Shown here: positions 8,549-18,100 of the stretch, in pieces
Layout of the letters: each line of letters opens with the position of its first letter
Position numbering within the stretch: the stretch's first letter is position 1
From: Amphritea sp. 1_MG-2023
Lineage (GTDB): Bacteria > Pseudomonadota > Gammaproteobacteria > Pseudomonadales > Balneatricaceae
DNA: 64,000 bases
Reading direction: 5' to 3'
Assembly (NCBI RefSeq): GCF_030547545.1
Contig: NZ_JAUOQE010000001.1
Coordinates: 186,001-250,000 of the forward strand
Program-made: the position numbers and the translations under genes
The notes under the pieces: model-generated
The model's input: the letters and a program-made list of their open reading frames with translations, nothing else
What the model was told of the DNA's origin: nothing
The model's database searches: none

Positions 8549-9658
8549 ATGAGTGAATTTAATACCTCCGATTTTATGAATCCGATGATGACCCAGACCT
8601 GGTCAAATGGTCGTCATTTGGTACGTTGCGTTAAAGTGATTGCTGAAACCCACGACGTGACAACCTTTACCTTTGGTATGAACCAACCGGTGTTATTTTT
8701 CTTTAAACCGGGACAATTCGTCACCTTAGAGCTGGATATTGATGGCGAACGTTTAATGCGTTCTTATACCATTTCGAGTTCACCCTCGATCCCTTATAGT
8801 TTTTCGATCACCGTTAAGAAAGTGCCGGGTGGTAAAGTATCGAATTGGCTACATGAGAACCTTAAATCCGGCGATCAAATTGCGGTGCATGGCCCGGTGG
8901 GGCAGTTTAATGGGATGGATTTTCCGGCGGAAAAAGTTTTACTGTTATCAGGCGGTGTGGGTATCACACCGGTGATGTCGATGGCCCGCTGGTGGTTTGA
9001 TACCGACTCTGATGTGGACATGGTGTTTGCCCATAGCACTCGCACCCCCAACGATATTATTTATGCGCGCGAACTGGAATATATGTCTACGCGGGTGGAT
9101 AACTTTAAACTGCACCTGATCTGTGAACATACGGAGATCGGTCAGGCGTGGGGAGGGTATCGGGGTTATCTTAATTTACCGATGCTCGGCTTGATCGCCC
9201 CCGATTTTCAAGAACGAGAAGTATTCTGTTGTGGTCCACAGCCCTATATGAGCGCGGTTAAAGCCATGCTGCAAGAGGCGGGCTTCGATATGGATCGCTA
9301 TCATGAAGAGTCGTTTGGCGAAACACCGGTCAAGGATGTTGAGCGGGCAGAAAAACATGCCGATGAGGCAGAGATAGAAGCGCAGGAGCCGAAAGAGTTG
9401 GTTGAGGTGCGCTTCATGGAGTCCGGCACATCAACCGCGGTTGAATTGGGCATTAACCTCAATGAGGCCGCCGCGGAAGCGGGTATTAATATTGCCAAGG
9501 CCTGTGGTGTGGGGATCTGTGGAGCATGTCGAGTTAAAGTGATTTCCGGCGAGTATGATATGCAGCAAAATGGTGGCATTACCGATGAGGAAATAGCGCA
9601 GGGGTATGTGTTATCGTGCTGTACTCAAGTACAAGGTGATATTGAAATTGATTACTAA
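8549..9658 (+). CDS. GbcB-like flavin/2Fe-2S reductase (orphan paralogue)
   Basis: 369 residues: FAD/ferredoxin reductase domain with RSYTISSSPS (residues 71-80), NAD-binding LLLSGGVGITPVMSMARWWF (about 131-150) and CCGPQPYM (227-234), then a C-terminal plant-type ferredoxin domain with C319, C324, C327 and C357/C358 for a 2Fe-2S cluster. It is strikingly similar along its whole length to the GbcB candidate at 46181-47308. Such reductases feed electrons to Rieske oxygenases, yet no oxygenase gene lies in this operon. It is 68 bp after the FAD oxidoreductase gene and followed by a strong terminator. Confidence 0.85.
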   Translation: MSEFNTSDFMNPMMTQTWSNGRHLVRCVKVIAETHDVTTFTFGMNQPVLFFFKPGQFVTLELDIDGERLMRSYTISSSPSIPYSFSITVKKVPGGKVSNWLHENLKSGDQIAVHGPVGQFNGMDFPAEKVLLLSGGVGITPVMSMARWWFDTDSDVDMVFAHSTRTPNDIIYARELEYMSTRVDNFKLHLICEHTEIGQAWGGYRGYLNLPMLGLIAPDFQEREVFCCGPQPYMSAVKAMLQEAGFDMDRYHEESFGETPVKDVERAEKHADEAEIEAQEPKELVEVRFMESGTSTAVELGINLNEAAAEAGINIAKACGVGICGACRVKVISGEYDMQQNGGITDEEIAQGYVLSCCTQVQGDIEIDY

Positions 9659-9700
9659 TGTCAGCGGCTAATGTCATAATCACTACTTGTTATTAGGATT

Positions 9701-9723
9701 GCAGGGCTTCGGCCCTGCTTTTT
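9701..9723 (+). terminator. Intrinsic terminator after the DapA-like operon
   Basis: A perfect 7-bp stem GCAGGGC/GCCCTGC with a TTCG tetraloop is followed by TTTTT. It lies about 40 bp after the GbcB-like reductase stop and separates that operon from azlC. Confidence 0.92.
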
Positions 9724-9768
9724 GCTTTAAGTAGCTGATGGCTAAGGTATTACTGCAAGGAATCGAGT

Positions 9769-10476
9769 GTGAAGGATTATCGTAAACAGTTTTGGTTGGG
9801 CGTGCGGGATCTGCTGCCGTTGATGTCGGGGGTGTTACCGTTCGGGTTGATCACAGGTGCTACCGGTGTTTCGCTAGGGATGGATCCGGCGATGGTGGTG
9901 GGAATGACGGCGTTATTTTTTGCCGGTTCTGCACAGTTGGCGGCTTATTCGCTGATTCAAGATAATGCCCCCTTTATTATCATAGTGGCGACCACCATGG
10001 TGATTAATCTACGTTTTGCGATTTATAGCGCTTCTTTTGCCCCGATACTGGGGCCGTTGCCTAAACGCTATCGTTTTTCATTAGCCTATATCTTATCGGA
10101 TCAGGTCTATGGGCTTTGCTCAATGCCAATGGAGATGGCTAAGAATCGCTCGGAACGAATTTGGTATTTAGCTGGGGTGGCATTAGCGCTCTACGTTACT
10201 TGGATGATATCGGTGATACTGGGTATCGTATTAGGCGCGGGGATTCCTGCCCATTGGTCGCTGGAATTTACCATTCCGCTAGCTTTTCTCGCGATGTTGG
10301 TGACCACCATTACCAGCCGTTTGTTGTTTATGGTGGCGATGATCTCCGGTTGCTGCGCTATCGCCTTTCAATTATTGCCGTTTAATAGCGGCTTTATCGT
10401 TGCCGTGGTGGCGGGTGTTTCGGGTGGTTTGTTATTACCGAGTTGGCTAAAAATGAAAGGGCGTTCTCATGAGTGA
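9769..10476 (+). CDS. azlC: AzlC-family permease (branched-chain amino acid exporter large subunit)
   Basis: Inner-membrane protein of 235 residues starting with GTG, with an AAGGA ribosome site about 9 bases upstream. Hydrophobic helices cover most of the sequence, and the family signature GVLPFGLITGATGVSLGMDP plus LFFAGSAQLAAYSLI is clear near residues 20-65. AzlC pairs with AzlD to export branched-chain amino acids or analogues. The stop overlaps the azlD start by 8 bp, typical of translational coupling. No regulator gene is adjacent. Confidence 0.9.
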   Translation: MKDYRKQFWLGVRDLLPLMSGVLPFGLITGATGVSLGMDPAMVVGMTALFFAGSAQLAAYSLIQDNAPFIIIVATTMVINLRFAIYSASFAPILGPLPKRYRFSLAYILSDQVYGLCSMPMEMAKNRSERIWYLAGVALALYVTWMISVILGIVLGAGIPAHWSLEFTIPLAFLAMLVTTITSRLLFMVAMISGCCAIAFQLLPFNSGFIVAVVAGVSGGLLLPSWLKMKGRSHE

Positions 10477-10801
10477 TAACCTGCAACTCTGGTTACTGTT
10501 TATCGTCGTTGGCTTAGGCACCTTTTTTATTCGCCTCTCTTTCATTCAGTTTCATGGCAGTGCAGAAGCGTTGATCGCTCGAAGTAAGCATATTTTAATG
10601 CTATTACCGCCGGCTATTTTAGCGGCACTGTGTATTCCCGCTATCGTGTTTACCCGCCCCCTAACGGCGTATCAGCCGGACTATTTTCAATGGATCGCTG
10701 CCCTTATCGCTATCTTAATTGCTCGGTTTAGCCGCAGTGTTTTCTGGCCTGTTACCGGTGGGATGATCTGTTTATGGTTGCTGCGGTATATGAGTAGTTA
10801 G
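10469..10801 (+). CDS. azlD: AzlD-family small membrane subunit
   Basis: 110 residues with four predicted membrane helices (WLLFIVVGLGTFFIRLSF, ILMLLPPAILAALCIPAIVF, WIAALIAILIARF, MICLWLLRYM). The N-terminal GLGTFFIRLSF fits the AzlD signature. It overlaps azlC by 8 bp and should form the AzlCD exporter with it. The stop codon is followed within about 12 bp by the REP-like tandem array. Confidence 0.88.
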   Translation: MSDNLQLWLLFIVVGLGTFFIRLSFIQFHGSAEALIARSKHILMLLPPAILAALCIPAIVFTRPLTAYQPDYFQWIAALIAILIARFSRSVFWPVTGGMICLWLLRYMSS

Positions 10802-10812
10802 TATCGCGAGGC

Positions 10813-11188
10813 GGTAGGAGCTGTGCCCTCACAGCGATAAGATCGTAGTCTGACGTTCGAACGCTTCGTTTGTCTGAGATCCGCAAGGTAGGAGCTGTGC
10901 CCTCGCAGCGATAAGGCCGTCGTCCGACGTTCGAACGCTTCGTTTGTCTGAGGCCTGACAGGTAGGAGCTGTGCCCTCACAGCGATAAGATCGTAGTCTG
11001 ACGTTCGAACGCTTCGCTTGTTTGAGGTCCGTAAGATAGTTGTTGTGCCCTCACAGCGATCTGACGTTCGAACGCTTCGCTTGTTTGAGATCCGCAAGGT
11101 AGGCGCTGTGCCCTCACAGCGATCTGACGTTCGAACGCTTCGCTTGTTTGAGTTCCGCAAGGTAGGCGCTGTGCCCTCACAGCGATAA
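10813..11188. repeat. REP-like tandem array with 74-bp and 63-bp units
   Basis: Five full units and one partial unit start at 10813, 10887, 10961, 11035, 11098 and 11161. The first three periods are 74 bp and the last two 63 bp; the short form lacks 11 bases (AAGATCGTAGT) between GCGAT and CTGACG. Each unit holds a hairpin GCTGTG-CCCT-CACAGC framed by GGTAGGAGC and GCGAT, which is the layout of Pseudomonas-type REP elements, and a perfect palindrome CGTTCGAACG. Long open frames across this stretch on the minus strand are repeat artefacts. Confidence 0.9.
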
Positions 11189-11497
11189 AGCCGTAATCGT
11201 GTTCTTGATGTGCATTATCTGTTCTGTGCAAGCATCGCCCATCGTTAATACCCTCGCTAGAGGTGCTTTGTTCATCACTATTCTCATTGCGACATGAATT
11301 TTTGCGATCTGATGCTCTGTCGTATTTGGACATTCTCGAGGCGTGTTCGAGCATAGCGGCTTTAAGTAGACCCGTTAATATCAATCTCACGAAATCTAAT
11401 CTGTTGTCATCTGTATGACCGCAGTGCCAGACATTCTCATACATAACGATAAATTGATATTTAGGCTCGCCTGATTTGATCTGGCGTGGAGGTTCAG
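11189..11497 (+). promoter_or_regulatory. Upstream region of the glyA-sox operon
   Basis: About 310 bp without a credible gene, lying between the REP-like array and glyA. It should hold the promoter of the glyA-soxBDAG operon. A CGACA at 11290-11294 and TGTCGTATTTGGACA at 11318-11332 form a loose inverted pair that might be an AraC-family site; this is only suggestive. I see no glycine riboswitch signature. Confidence 0.4.
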
Positions 11498-12760
11498 ATG
11501 TTTAAGAAAGAAGACTTGATTCAGGGATATGATGACGTATTGTGGAATGCGATCTGTAACGAGGAAGTGCGTCAAGAAGATCATATCGAGCTGATTGCAT
11601 CTGAGAACTATACCAGTCCGCGAGTGATGCAGGCGCAAGGTTCTGCTCTGACCAATAAATACGCCGAAGGTTATCCTGAAAAGCGTTATTACGGTGGTTG
11701 TGAATACGTCGATGTCGTTGAACAGTTGGCACTGGATCGTGCTAAAGAGCTGTTCGGTGCTGAGTATGCCAACGTTCAACCACACTCGGGCTCGCAGGCT
11801 AATGCGGCCGTGTATATGGCATTATGTGCACCGGGCGATACGGTGCTAGGTATGAGCCTTGCGCACGGTGGTCACTTGACTCACGGTTCTCATGTTAACT
11901 TTTCCGGCAAAATCTATCACGCGGTTCAGTATGGTTTGAACGAAGCGACCGGCGAGATCGATTATGACGAAGTTGAGCGTTTAGCGCTCGAGCACAAGCC
12001 TAAAATGATCGTGGCGGGTTTCTCGGCCTATTCTCAGATTGTCGATTGGGCGCGTTTCCGCGAGATCGCCGATAAAGTAGGCGCTTACCTGTTTGTCGAT
12101 ATGGCGCACGTTGCCGGCCTAGTGGCGGCGGGTCTTTATCCAAACCCGGTCCCTTTTGCCGATGTCGTCACGACAACCACTCACAAGACGCTACGTGGCC
12201 CACGGGGTGGTTTGATTCTGTCTCGCAATAGCGAATTTGAAAAGAAACTTAACTCGGCGGTATTCCCCGGAGGACAGGGCGGCCCGCTGATGCATGTTAT
12301 CGCCGCGAAAGCCGTTGCGTTTAAAGAAGCGCTAGAGCCTGAATTCAAAACCTATCAAGCGCAGGTGATTAAAAATGCCAGCGTGATGGCCGATGTCCTC
12401 AAAGAGCGTGGTTTTGAGATTGTTTCCGGTGGCACTAAAAACCATCTGTTTTTGTTGAGCCTGATCAAACAAGGGCTGACCGGTAAAGATGCCGATGCGG
12501 CGCTGGGTCTGGCCAATATCACCGTCAATAAAAATGCTGTACCGGGCGATCCACAATCACCGTTTGTGACCTCGGGTTTGCGTATCGGCTCTCCTGTGAT
12601 TACCACACGTGGCTTTAAAGAAGAACAGTGCCGTGTATTAGCCGGTTGGATTGCCGATCTACTGGATGTACTGAATCAGCCTGAAGCGCTAGAAGCAAAA
12701 ATCGTTGAAGTGAAACAACAGGTTAAGGCGTTATGCGCCGATTATCCGGTTTATAAGTAA
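11498..12760 (+). CDS. glyA: Serine hydroxymethyltransferase
   Basis: PLP enzyme of 420 residues that interconverts glycine plus 5,10-methylene-THF and serine. The ATG at 11498 is preceded by GGAGG; the in-frame ATG at 11486 is part of that leader. Signatures: [14 protein letters not shown] near the N-terminus, [12 protein letters not shown], and the PLP lysine in [14 protein letters not shown]. It is 70 bp upstream of soxB, the order seen in Pseudomonas glyA1-soxBDAG, so this copy most likely condenses sarcosine-derived glycine with the methylene-THF made by sarcosine oxidase. A second housekeeping glyA may exist elsewhere. Confidence 0.96.
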   Translation: MFKKEDLIQGYDDVLWNAICNEEVRQEDHIELIASENYTSPRVMQAQGSALTNKYAEGYPEKRYYGGCEYVDVVEQLALDRAKELFGAEYANVQPHSGSQANAAVYMALCAPGDTVLGMSLAHGGHLTHGSHVNFSGKIYHAVQYGLNEATGEIDYDEVERLALEHKPKMIVAGFSAYSQIVDWARFREIADKVGAYLFVDMAHVAGLVAAGLYPNPVPFADVVTTTTHKTLRGPRGGLILSRNSEFEKKLNSAVFPGGQGGPLMHVIAAKAVAFKEALEPEFKTYQAQVIKNASVMADVLKERGFEIVSGGTKNHLFLLSLIKQGLTGKDADAALGLANITVNKNAVPGDPQSPFVTSGLRIGSPVITTRGFKEEQCRVLAGWIADLLDVLNQPEALEAKIVEVKQQVKALCADYPVYK

Positions 12761-12830
12761 GTTTTTAAACACCCGGCGGCCGATAGCGACGTGTAAGCGA
12801 CGAGCCGCCCATTGAGTTGGAGCTGATGTA

Positions 12831-14084
12831 ATGCAGAAATATTCAGGTTTCGGGCTGTTTAAACACAGTCTGACACATCATGAAAACTGGCAGCGTGTAT
12901 GGCGCAATCCTACGCCAAAGAAAAAATATGATGTGATCATTATCGGTGGTGGCGGCCACGGTTTGGCGACCGCGTATTACTTGGCGAAAGAGCACGGTAT
13001 CACCAATGTGGCGGTGCTGGAGAAGGGGCATCTCGGTGGCGGTAACGCCTGTCGTAACACCACCATTGTACGTTCTAACTATCTGTGGGATGAATCGGCT
13101 GCGCTGTATGAACATTCGATGCAGCTGTGGGAAGGTCTCGCACAGGAACTGAACTACAACGTGATGTTCTCGCAGCGAGGTGTTTATCATACCTGTCATA
13201 CACTGCAGGATATGCGCAGTAATGAGCGGCTGGTCGCGGCTAACCGCTTGCAGGGTATCGATAACGAAATGGTCGATGCCGAACAGCTGCAAAAAGAGAT
13301 TCCGACCATGGATTGCTCGAAAAATGCCCGTTATCCCATCATGGGTGCCTCGGTGCAGCGGCGTGCCGGTAACGCGCGTCATGATGCCGTGGCTTGGGGT
13401 TATGCCCGTGCGGCAGATGCACTGGGTGTCGATCTGATTCAAAACTGTGAAGTGATCGATATGGAGATCAGCGATGGCAAAATCACCGGTGTAAAAACCA
13501 AGCAGTACGGTGTTTTGAAGGCTGATCGTGTCGGTTGTGTAGTGGCGGGTAACAGTGGTGTATTAGCGAAAATGGCCGGTATCGAACTGCCAGTTGAATC
13601 GCATCCGTTGCAGGCTTTAGTGTCTGAACCGATCAAGCCGTTCCTGGATACGGTGGTGATGTCTAACCATGTACATGGCTATATGAGTCAATCCGATAAG
13701 GGTGACTTGGTGATCGGTGCCGGTATCGATGGTTGGGTAGGTTATGGTCAGCGCGGTTCTTACGGCATTATCGAACATACCATTCAAGCGATTGTTGAAA
13801 TGTTCCCTTGCACCAGCCGGGTGCGGATGAACCGTCAGTGGGGCGGTATTGTCGATGCTTGTCCTGATGCCAGCCCGATTATTTCTGAGACGCCGATTAA
13901 GAACCTGTTCTTCAACTGTGGTTGGGGTACCGGTGGATTTAAAGGCACGCCGGGTTCTGGCAACTTGTTTGCGCATACCTTGGCCGATGGTAAACCCCAT
14001 CCGATTGCCGAACCTTTCTCTATACAGCGCTTCCATACGGGTGCACTGATCGATGAACACGGCGCTGCCGGCGTCGCACACTAA
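12831..14084 (+). CDS. soxB: Sarcosine oxidase subunit beta
   Basis: 417 residues; catalytic flavoprotein subunit of the heterotetrameric sarcosine oxidase that turns sarcosine into glycine and a methylene unit. The FAD-binding motif DVIIIGGGGHGLATAYYLAK is at about residues 34-53, followed by NTTIVRSNYLWDESAALYEHS. RRAGNARHDAVAWGYARAAD (about 180-199) is the region containing the covalent-flavin histidine in the family. The C-terminal NCGWGTGGFKGTPGSG closes the FAD site. First sox gene after glyA. Confidence 0.96.
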   Translation: MQKYSGFGLFKHSLTHHENWQRVWRNPTPKKKYDVIIIGGGGHGLATAYYLAKEHGITNVAVLEKGHLGGGNACRNTTIVRSNYLWDESAALYEHSMQLWEGLAQELNYNVMFSQRGVYHTCHTLQDMRSNERLVAANRLQGIDNEMVDAEQLQKEIPTMDCSKNARYPIMGASVQRRAGNARHDAVAWGYARAADALGVDLIQNCEVIDMEISDGKITGVKTKQYGVLKADRVGCVVAGNSGVLAKMAGIELPVESHPLQALVSEPIKPFLDTVVMSNHVHGYMSQSDKGDLVIGAGIDGWVGYGQRGSYGIIEHTIQAIVEMFPCTSRVRMNRQWGGIVDACPDASPIISETPIKNLFFNCGWGTGGFKGTPGSGNLFAHTLADGKPHPIAEPFSIQRFHTGALIDEHGAAGVAH

Positions 14085-14096
14085 TAGGGGCTTAAC

Positions 14097-14381
14097 ATGT
14101 TACATATCTATTGCCCGCATTGTGCGGAATACCGTGAAGAAGACGAGTTTCATTGTGCCGGTCAGGCGCATATTTCTCGCCCGTTGGATCCTGAAGCCTG
14201 TTCTGATGAAGAGTGGGGTGAGTATCTGTTTTTCCGCAAAAACCCGCGCGGTCTTCATCATGAATTATGGGTACATGCGGCCGGTTGTCGGAAGTTTTTC
14301 AATATGACTCGCGACACCCAGAGCTACGAAATTAAAGAAGTCTACAAGATTGGCGAACAGCCATCTGTAGTTGCTGAGTAA
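14097..14381 (+). CDS. soxD: Sarcosine oxidase subunit delta
   Basis: 94 residues, normal for the small zinc-binding delta subunit. N-terminal HIYCPHCAEYREEDEFHCAG supplies the CxxC and Cys/His zinc ligands. The gene starts 12 bp after soxB and ends 13 bp before soxA, within the soxBDAG order shared by proteobacterial operons. Confidence 0.95.
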   Translation: MLHIYCPHCAEYREEDEFHCAGQAHISRPLDPEACSDEEWGEYLFFRKNPRGLHHELWVHAAGCRKFFNMTRDTQSYEIKEVYKIGEQPSVVAE

Positions 14382-14394
14382 CAGGAGCGGAATC

Positions 14395-17300
14395 ATGACA
14401 CAGCAGAACCGCCTCACTAGCGGAGGTCGTATTGACCGTTCCACACCGCTGACGTTTACCTATAACGGTAAACAGTATAAAGGCTTTAAGGGTGATACGC
14501 TGGCATCAGCGATGCTGGCTAACGGTATCGACGTGGTTGCACGTAGCTTCAAATATAGCCGTCCTCGTGGCATCGTCGCCTGTGGCGCCGAAGAGCCGAA
14601 TGCGGTATTGCAATTGGGGGCGACGGAAGCCACTCAGGTGCCTAACGTGCGTGCCACACAGCAAGAGCTGTTTAATGGTTTAGTCTCGGCTTCAACCAAC
14701 GGTTGGCCGAGTGTCGATACCGATGTGATGGGCATGATTGGTAAAGTGGGTGGCAATATGATGCCACCGGGCTTCTACTACAAAACGTTTATGTTTCCGG
14801 AATCCCTGTGGGACACCTATGAATCGATGATTCGTAAGGCCGCCGGTATTGGCCGTGCGCCCCGCGAAAGAGATCCCGATACTTATGACAGCATCAATCA
14901 GCACTGCGATGTGATGATTGTGGGTGCTGGGCCTGCGGGTTTAGCGGCGGCGTTAACGGCTGCTCGTGGTGGCGCTCGGGTGATTATTGCCGATGAGCAA
15001 AATGAGTTTGGCGGTAGCCTGCTCAATGGCACTGAAAAACTCGATGGTAAGCCTGCCTCTGAGTGGGTGCGGGCCGTGGTTGAAGAGCTCAGCCGTTATG
15101 ATGATGTTTTGCTGTTACCGCGTTCAACGGTGAATGGTTATCACGATCATAATTTCCTCACGATTCATGAGCGTTGCACCGATCATTTGGCGGATATTGC
15201 ACCGGTCAATCAGGTGCGTCAGCGGATGCATCGCGTTCGGGCTAAATGGGTGGTACTGGCAACGGGTGCTCATGAACGTCCATTGGTTTATGCTAACAAC
15301 GATGTACCGGGTTGCATGGTCGCCGGTGCTGTTTCTACCTATATCAATCGTTACGGCGTCGTACCGGGTAACGAATTGGTGGTGATGACCACCAATGATT
15401 ACGGTTATCAAGCCGCGTTGGATTGGGCCGATGCTGGCCGTAAAGTGGTCGCCATTGTCGATACTCGTGAAGCAGCGGTGGGTGATCGTACCGAAGCGGC
15501 GCGTCAACGAGGCCTGAATATCATTTCCGGTTCTGCCGTGATTGAAGTGCAGGGCACGAAACGTGTGACTGGCGTGTCAGTCGCCGGCTTGAGTGCCAGC
15601 GGTACTAAAGTTATTGGTTCAGTGACTAAGCTGAAAGCCGATACCGTGGCCACATCCGGCGGTTGGAGCCCCGTTATTCATCTGTCTTGTCATACCGGTA
15701 GTCGCCCTGTTTGGAGTGACTCCGTGGTTGGCTTCTTGCCCGGCGCTACCGTGCAGAAGCAACTGACCGCCGGTGGTATCAATGGCCAGTATGAAACGGC
15801 GATAGCCTTGCAAGAAGGCTTCGATGCGGGTCAGAAAGCGTTGGCGGAAGTGGGCTTAGCCGCCGCTAACGTGGTGTTGCCTGAAACCGAAGCGATGAAA
15901 GTTGCAGCGCCGATGAGTCTGTTTCATATTCCGCACTTGAAACCAACCTCTCAAGCGCCGAAACAGTTTGTCGATTATCAAACCGATGTGACGGCTGCGG
16001 GTATTGAAATTGCTTGTCGCGAAGGCTTTGAAGCGATTGAGCATGTGAAGCGTTATACCGCGATGGGATTTGGTACCGATCAGGGTAAGTTGGGTAATAT
16101 CAACGGCATGGCGGTGGCGGCGAAAGCGCTGAATAAGTCGATTCCCGAAACCGGTACAACGGTTTTCCGTCCAAACTACACGCCGATTGCCTTTGGTGCG
16201 ATTATCGGGCGTAACTGTGGCGCACTGTTTGAGCCCGAGCGTTACACCGCGATGCATAAATGGCATGTGCAGCAAGGCGCGCTGTTTGAGGATGTAGGAC
16301 AGTGGAAGCGCCCTTGGTATTTCCCTCAAGCGGGCGAAACCATGCAGCAAACCCTTAACCGTGAGTGCCTAGCGGTGCGTAATTCGGTGGGTATTCTGGA
16401 TGCTTCGACACTGGGTAAAATTGATATTCAGGGTAAAGATGCGCGTGAGTTCCTCGGCCGTGTGTATTCCAATGCTTGGGCTAAGTTAGCCGTGGGCAAG
16501 TGTCGTTATGGCCTGATGTGTGGCGAAGACGGCATGGTGTTCGATGATGGTGTTACCGCTTGTCTGGGTGAAAATCACTTCGTCATGACCACCACCACGG
16601 GTGGCGCAGCGCATGTGTATGAATGGTTGGAAATTTACCATCAAACCGAATGGCCAGAGTTGGAAGTCTATTTCAATACCGTGACGGATCATTGGTCAAC
16701 CGCTACGATTACTGGCCCTAACAGCCGTAAATTGTTGGCAGAATTGACCGATGCCGATGTCACCAATGATGATTTCCGTTATATGGATTGGAAACAGATT
16801 ACCGTGGCGGGTGTTCCTGCTCGGGTATTCCGTATCTCCTTTACCGGTGAGTTGTCATTTGAGATCAACGTGCAGGCGAACTATGGCATGCATGTATGGG
16901 AAAAACTGATCGAAGCGGGGGCTAAATATGGCCTGACCCCTTACGGTACAGAAACCATGCACATTCTGCGCGCGGAGAAAGGCTTTATCATTGCCGGTCA
17001 GGACACTGATGGTTCGGTGCATCCTTATGACTTGGGCATGGGCTGGTGCGTCTCTAATCAGAAGCCATTCAGCTACATTGGTAAGCGGGGGATGAATCGT
17101 TCGGACTGTACGCGGGAAAACCGTAAACAGTTGGTGGGCTTAAAAACCAAAGATCCTAAGCAAGTGATTCCGGAAGGTTCTGCCGCGGTATTGGATCCTA
17201 AAGGTCCTAAGCCGCTGGAAATCCAAGGGCATATCAGTTCCAGTTATTGGAGTGAAACGCTAGGCCACTCGATTGCGATGGGCTTTATTAAAGGCGGTCT

Positions 17301-17412
17301 CGATAAAATGGGTGAAACGGTGTATTACCCAATGGCCGATGGCACGGTGATTGAAGCTGAAATTTGCAGCCCGATCTTCTTCGATCCGAAAGGGGAGCGT
17401 CAAAATGTCTGA
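14395..17412 (+). CDS. soxA: Sarcosine oxidase subunit alpha
   Basis: 1005 residues from the ATG at 14395 (CAGGAGCGG ribosome site); an ATG at 14371 overlaps soxD and is unlikely. Order: N-terminal ferredoxin-like domain (about 20-105), NAD-binding domain beginning DVMIVGAGPAGLAAALTAAR (about 172-191), then a C-terminal GcvT/folate-binding domain from about residue 610 (KRPWYFPQAGETMQQTLNRE to SYWSETLGHSIAMGFIKGGL). It transfers the sarcosine methyl group to THF as 5,10-methylene-THF. Overlaps soxG by 8 bp. Confidence 0.96.
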   Translation: MTQQNRLTSGGRIDRSTPLTFTYNGKQYKGFKGDTLASAMLANGIDVVARSFKYSRPRGIVACGAEEPNAVLQLGATEATQVPNVRATQQELFNGLVSASTNGWPSVDTDVMGMIGKVGGNMMPPGFYYKTFMFPESLWDTYESMIRKAAGIGRAPRERDPDTYDSINQHCDVMIVGAGPAGLAAALTAARGGARVIIADEQNEFGGSLLNGTEKLDGKPASEWVRAVVEELSRYDDVLLLPRSTVNGYHDHNFLTIHERCTDHLADIAPVNQVRQRMHRVRAKWVVLATGAHERPLVYANNDVPGCMVAGAVSTYINRYGVVPGNELVVMTTNDYGYQAALDWADAGRKVVAIVDTREAAVGDRTEAARQRGLNIISGSAVIEVQGTKRVTGVSVAGLSASGTKVIGSVTKLKADTVATSGGWSPVIHLSCHTGSRPVWSDSVVGFLPGATVQKQLTAGGINGQYETAIALQEGFDAGQKALAEVGLAAANVVLPETEAMKVAAPMSLFHIPHLKPTSQAPKQFVDYQTDVTAAGIEIACREGFEAIEHVKRYTAMGFGTDQGKLGNINGMAVAAKALNKSIPETGTTVFRPNYTPIAFGAIIGRNCGALFEPERYTAMHKWHVQQGALFEDVGQWKRPWYFPQAGETMQQTLNRECLAVRNSVGILDASTLGKIDIQGKDAREFLGRVYSNAWAKLAVGKCRYGLMCGEDGMVFDDGVTACLGENHFVMTTTTGGAAHVYEWLEIYHQTEWPELEVYFNTVTDHWSTATITGPNSRKLLAELTDADVTNDDFRYMDWKQITVAGVPARVFRISFTGELSFEINVQANYGMHVWEKLIEAGAKYGLTPYGTETMHILRAEKGFIIAGQDTDGSVHPYDLGMGWCVSNQKPFSYIGKRGMNRSDCTRENRKQLVGLKTKDPKQVIPEGSAAVLDPKGPKPLEIQGHISSSYWSETLGHSIAMGFIKGGLDKMGETVYYPMADGTVIEAEICSPIFFDPKGERQNV

Positions 17413-18076
17413 TCTAAATAACATGACGGCTGCCGAGAGTGCAGCCACCAAAGCGGCAATAATGAATCAGGTACCTGGCTCAGAGATTGAAGGGCAATCG
17501 CCACTGCATCATGCGGATTTTGCCAGCCTTGCACAGCAAGGCCCGAAAACCGGTGGTATCCATCTGCGTGAGCATAAGTTGTTGGGGCATTTGACGCTAC
17601 GCTGTAATGCAGAAAATGCTGAGCAGCTGGCGGCGGTGGAGCGGGTATTGGGCGTTGCGTTACCCCTGCAACCCCTATCATCGGTTGAAAGTGGCAATTA
17701 CTCGATTCGTTGGATGTCACCGGATGAATGGCTCATTCTGGTACCAGGGCTAGAAACCTTCGAGATTGAAACGAAGTTTCGTGATGCGATGCCGGGTCAT
17801 TATTCACTGGTTAACAGCAGCGGTGGTTCAACGGTATTAGAGCTGTCCGGTGACAATGCGGTGACGTTGTTGCAGAAAGCCACCTCGGTTGATCTGCACC
17901 TTAACAGCTTCCCGGTGGGCAAAGTGGTTTCGACGTTATTCGCTAAGAGTACGGCGACCATTCGGCGTATCGATGAGCAACGTTTTGAACTGGTGATTCG
18001 TCGCTCGTTTTCAGATTATATTTGGCTCTGGATACAAGATGCTAGTCTAGAGTATGGCCTCGTTATCGAAGCCTGA
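17405..18076 (+). CDS. soxG: Sarcosine oxidase subunit gamma
   Basis: 223 residues from the ATG at 17405, preceded by GGGGAG and overlapping the last codons of soxA. It has the SoxG/GcvT-like fold features SVESGNYSIRWMSPDEWLIL and SSGGSTVLELSGDNAVTLLQ. Last gene of the sox operon; a rho-independent terminator follows 25 bp after its stop. Confidence 0.94.
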   Translation: MSDLNNMTAAESAATKAAIMNQVPGSEIEGQSPLHHADFASLAQQGPKTGGIHLREHKLLGHLTLRCNAENAEQLAAVERVLGVALPLQPLSSVESGNYSIRWMSPDEWLILVPGLETFEIETKFRDAMPGHYSLVNSSGGSTVLELSGDNAVTLLQKATSVDLHLNSFPVGKVVSTLFAKSTATIRRIDEQRFELVIRRSFSDYIWLWIQDASLEYGLVIEA

Positions 18077-18100
18077 TAGTTGCTCTGCCTTAACTGAATA

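Noticed and set aside
10813-11188. CRISPR array
   Set aside because: Units are tandem and near-identical over their full length with no variable spacers, and no cas genes are present.
10798-11444. Minus-strand open frames of 120 and 155 codons with repeated SNKRSVRTSD-type protein repeats
   Set aside because: They are direct translations of the REP-like DNA array; the protein repeat mirrors the DNA unit, there is no ribosome site and no known domain.
11189-11497. Glycine riboswitch upstream of glyA
   Set aside because: I could not find the conserved paired glycine-aptamer motifs; a covariance-model search would be needed to settle it.
12843-13442. 199-codon minus-strand open frame opposite soxB
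   Set aside because: Antisense shadow of soxB with biased composition and no homology.
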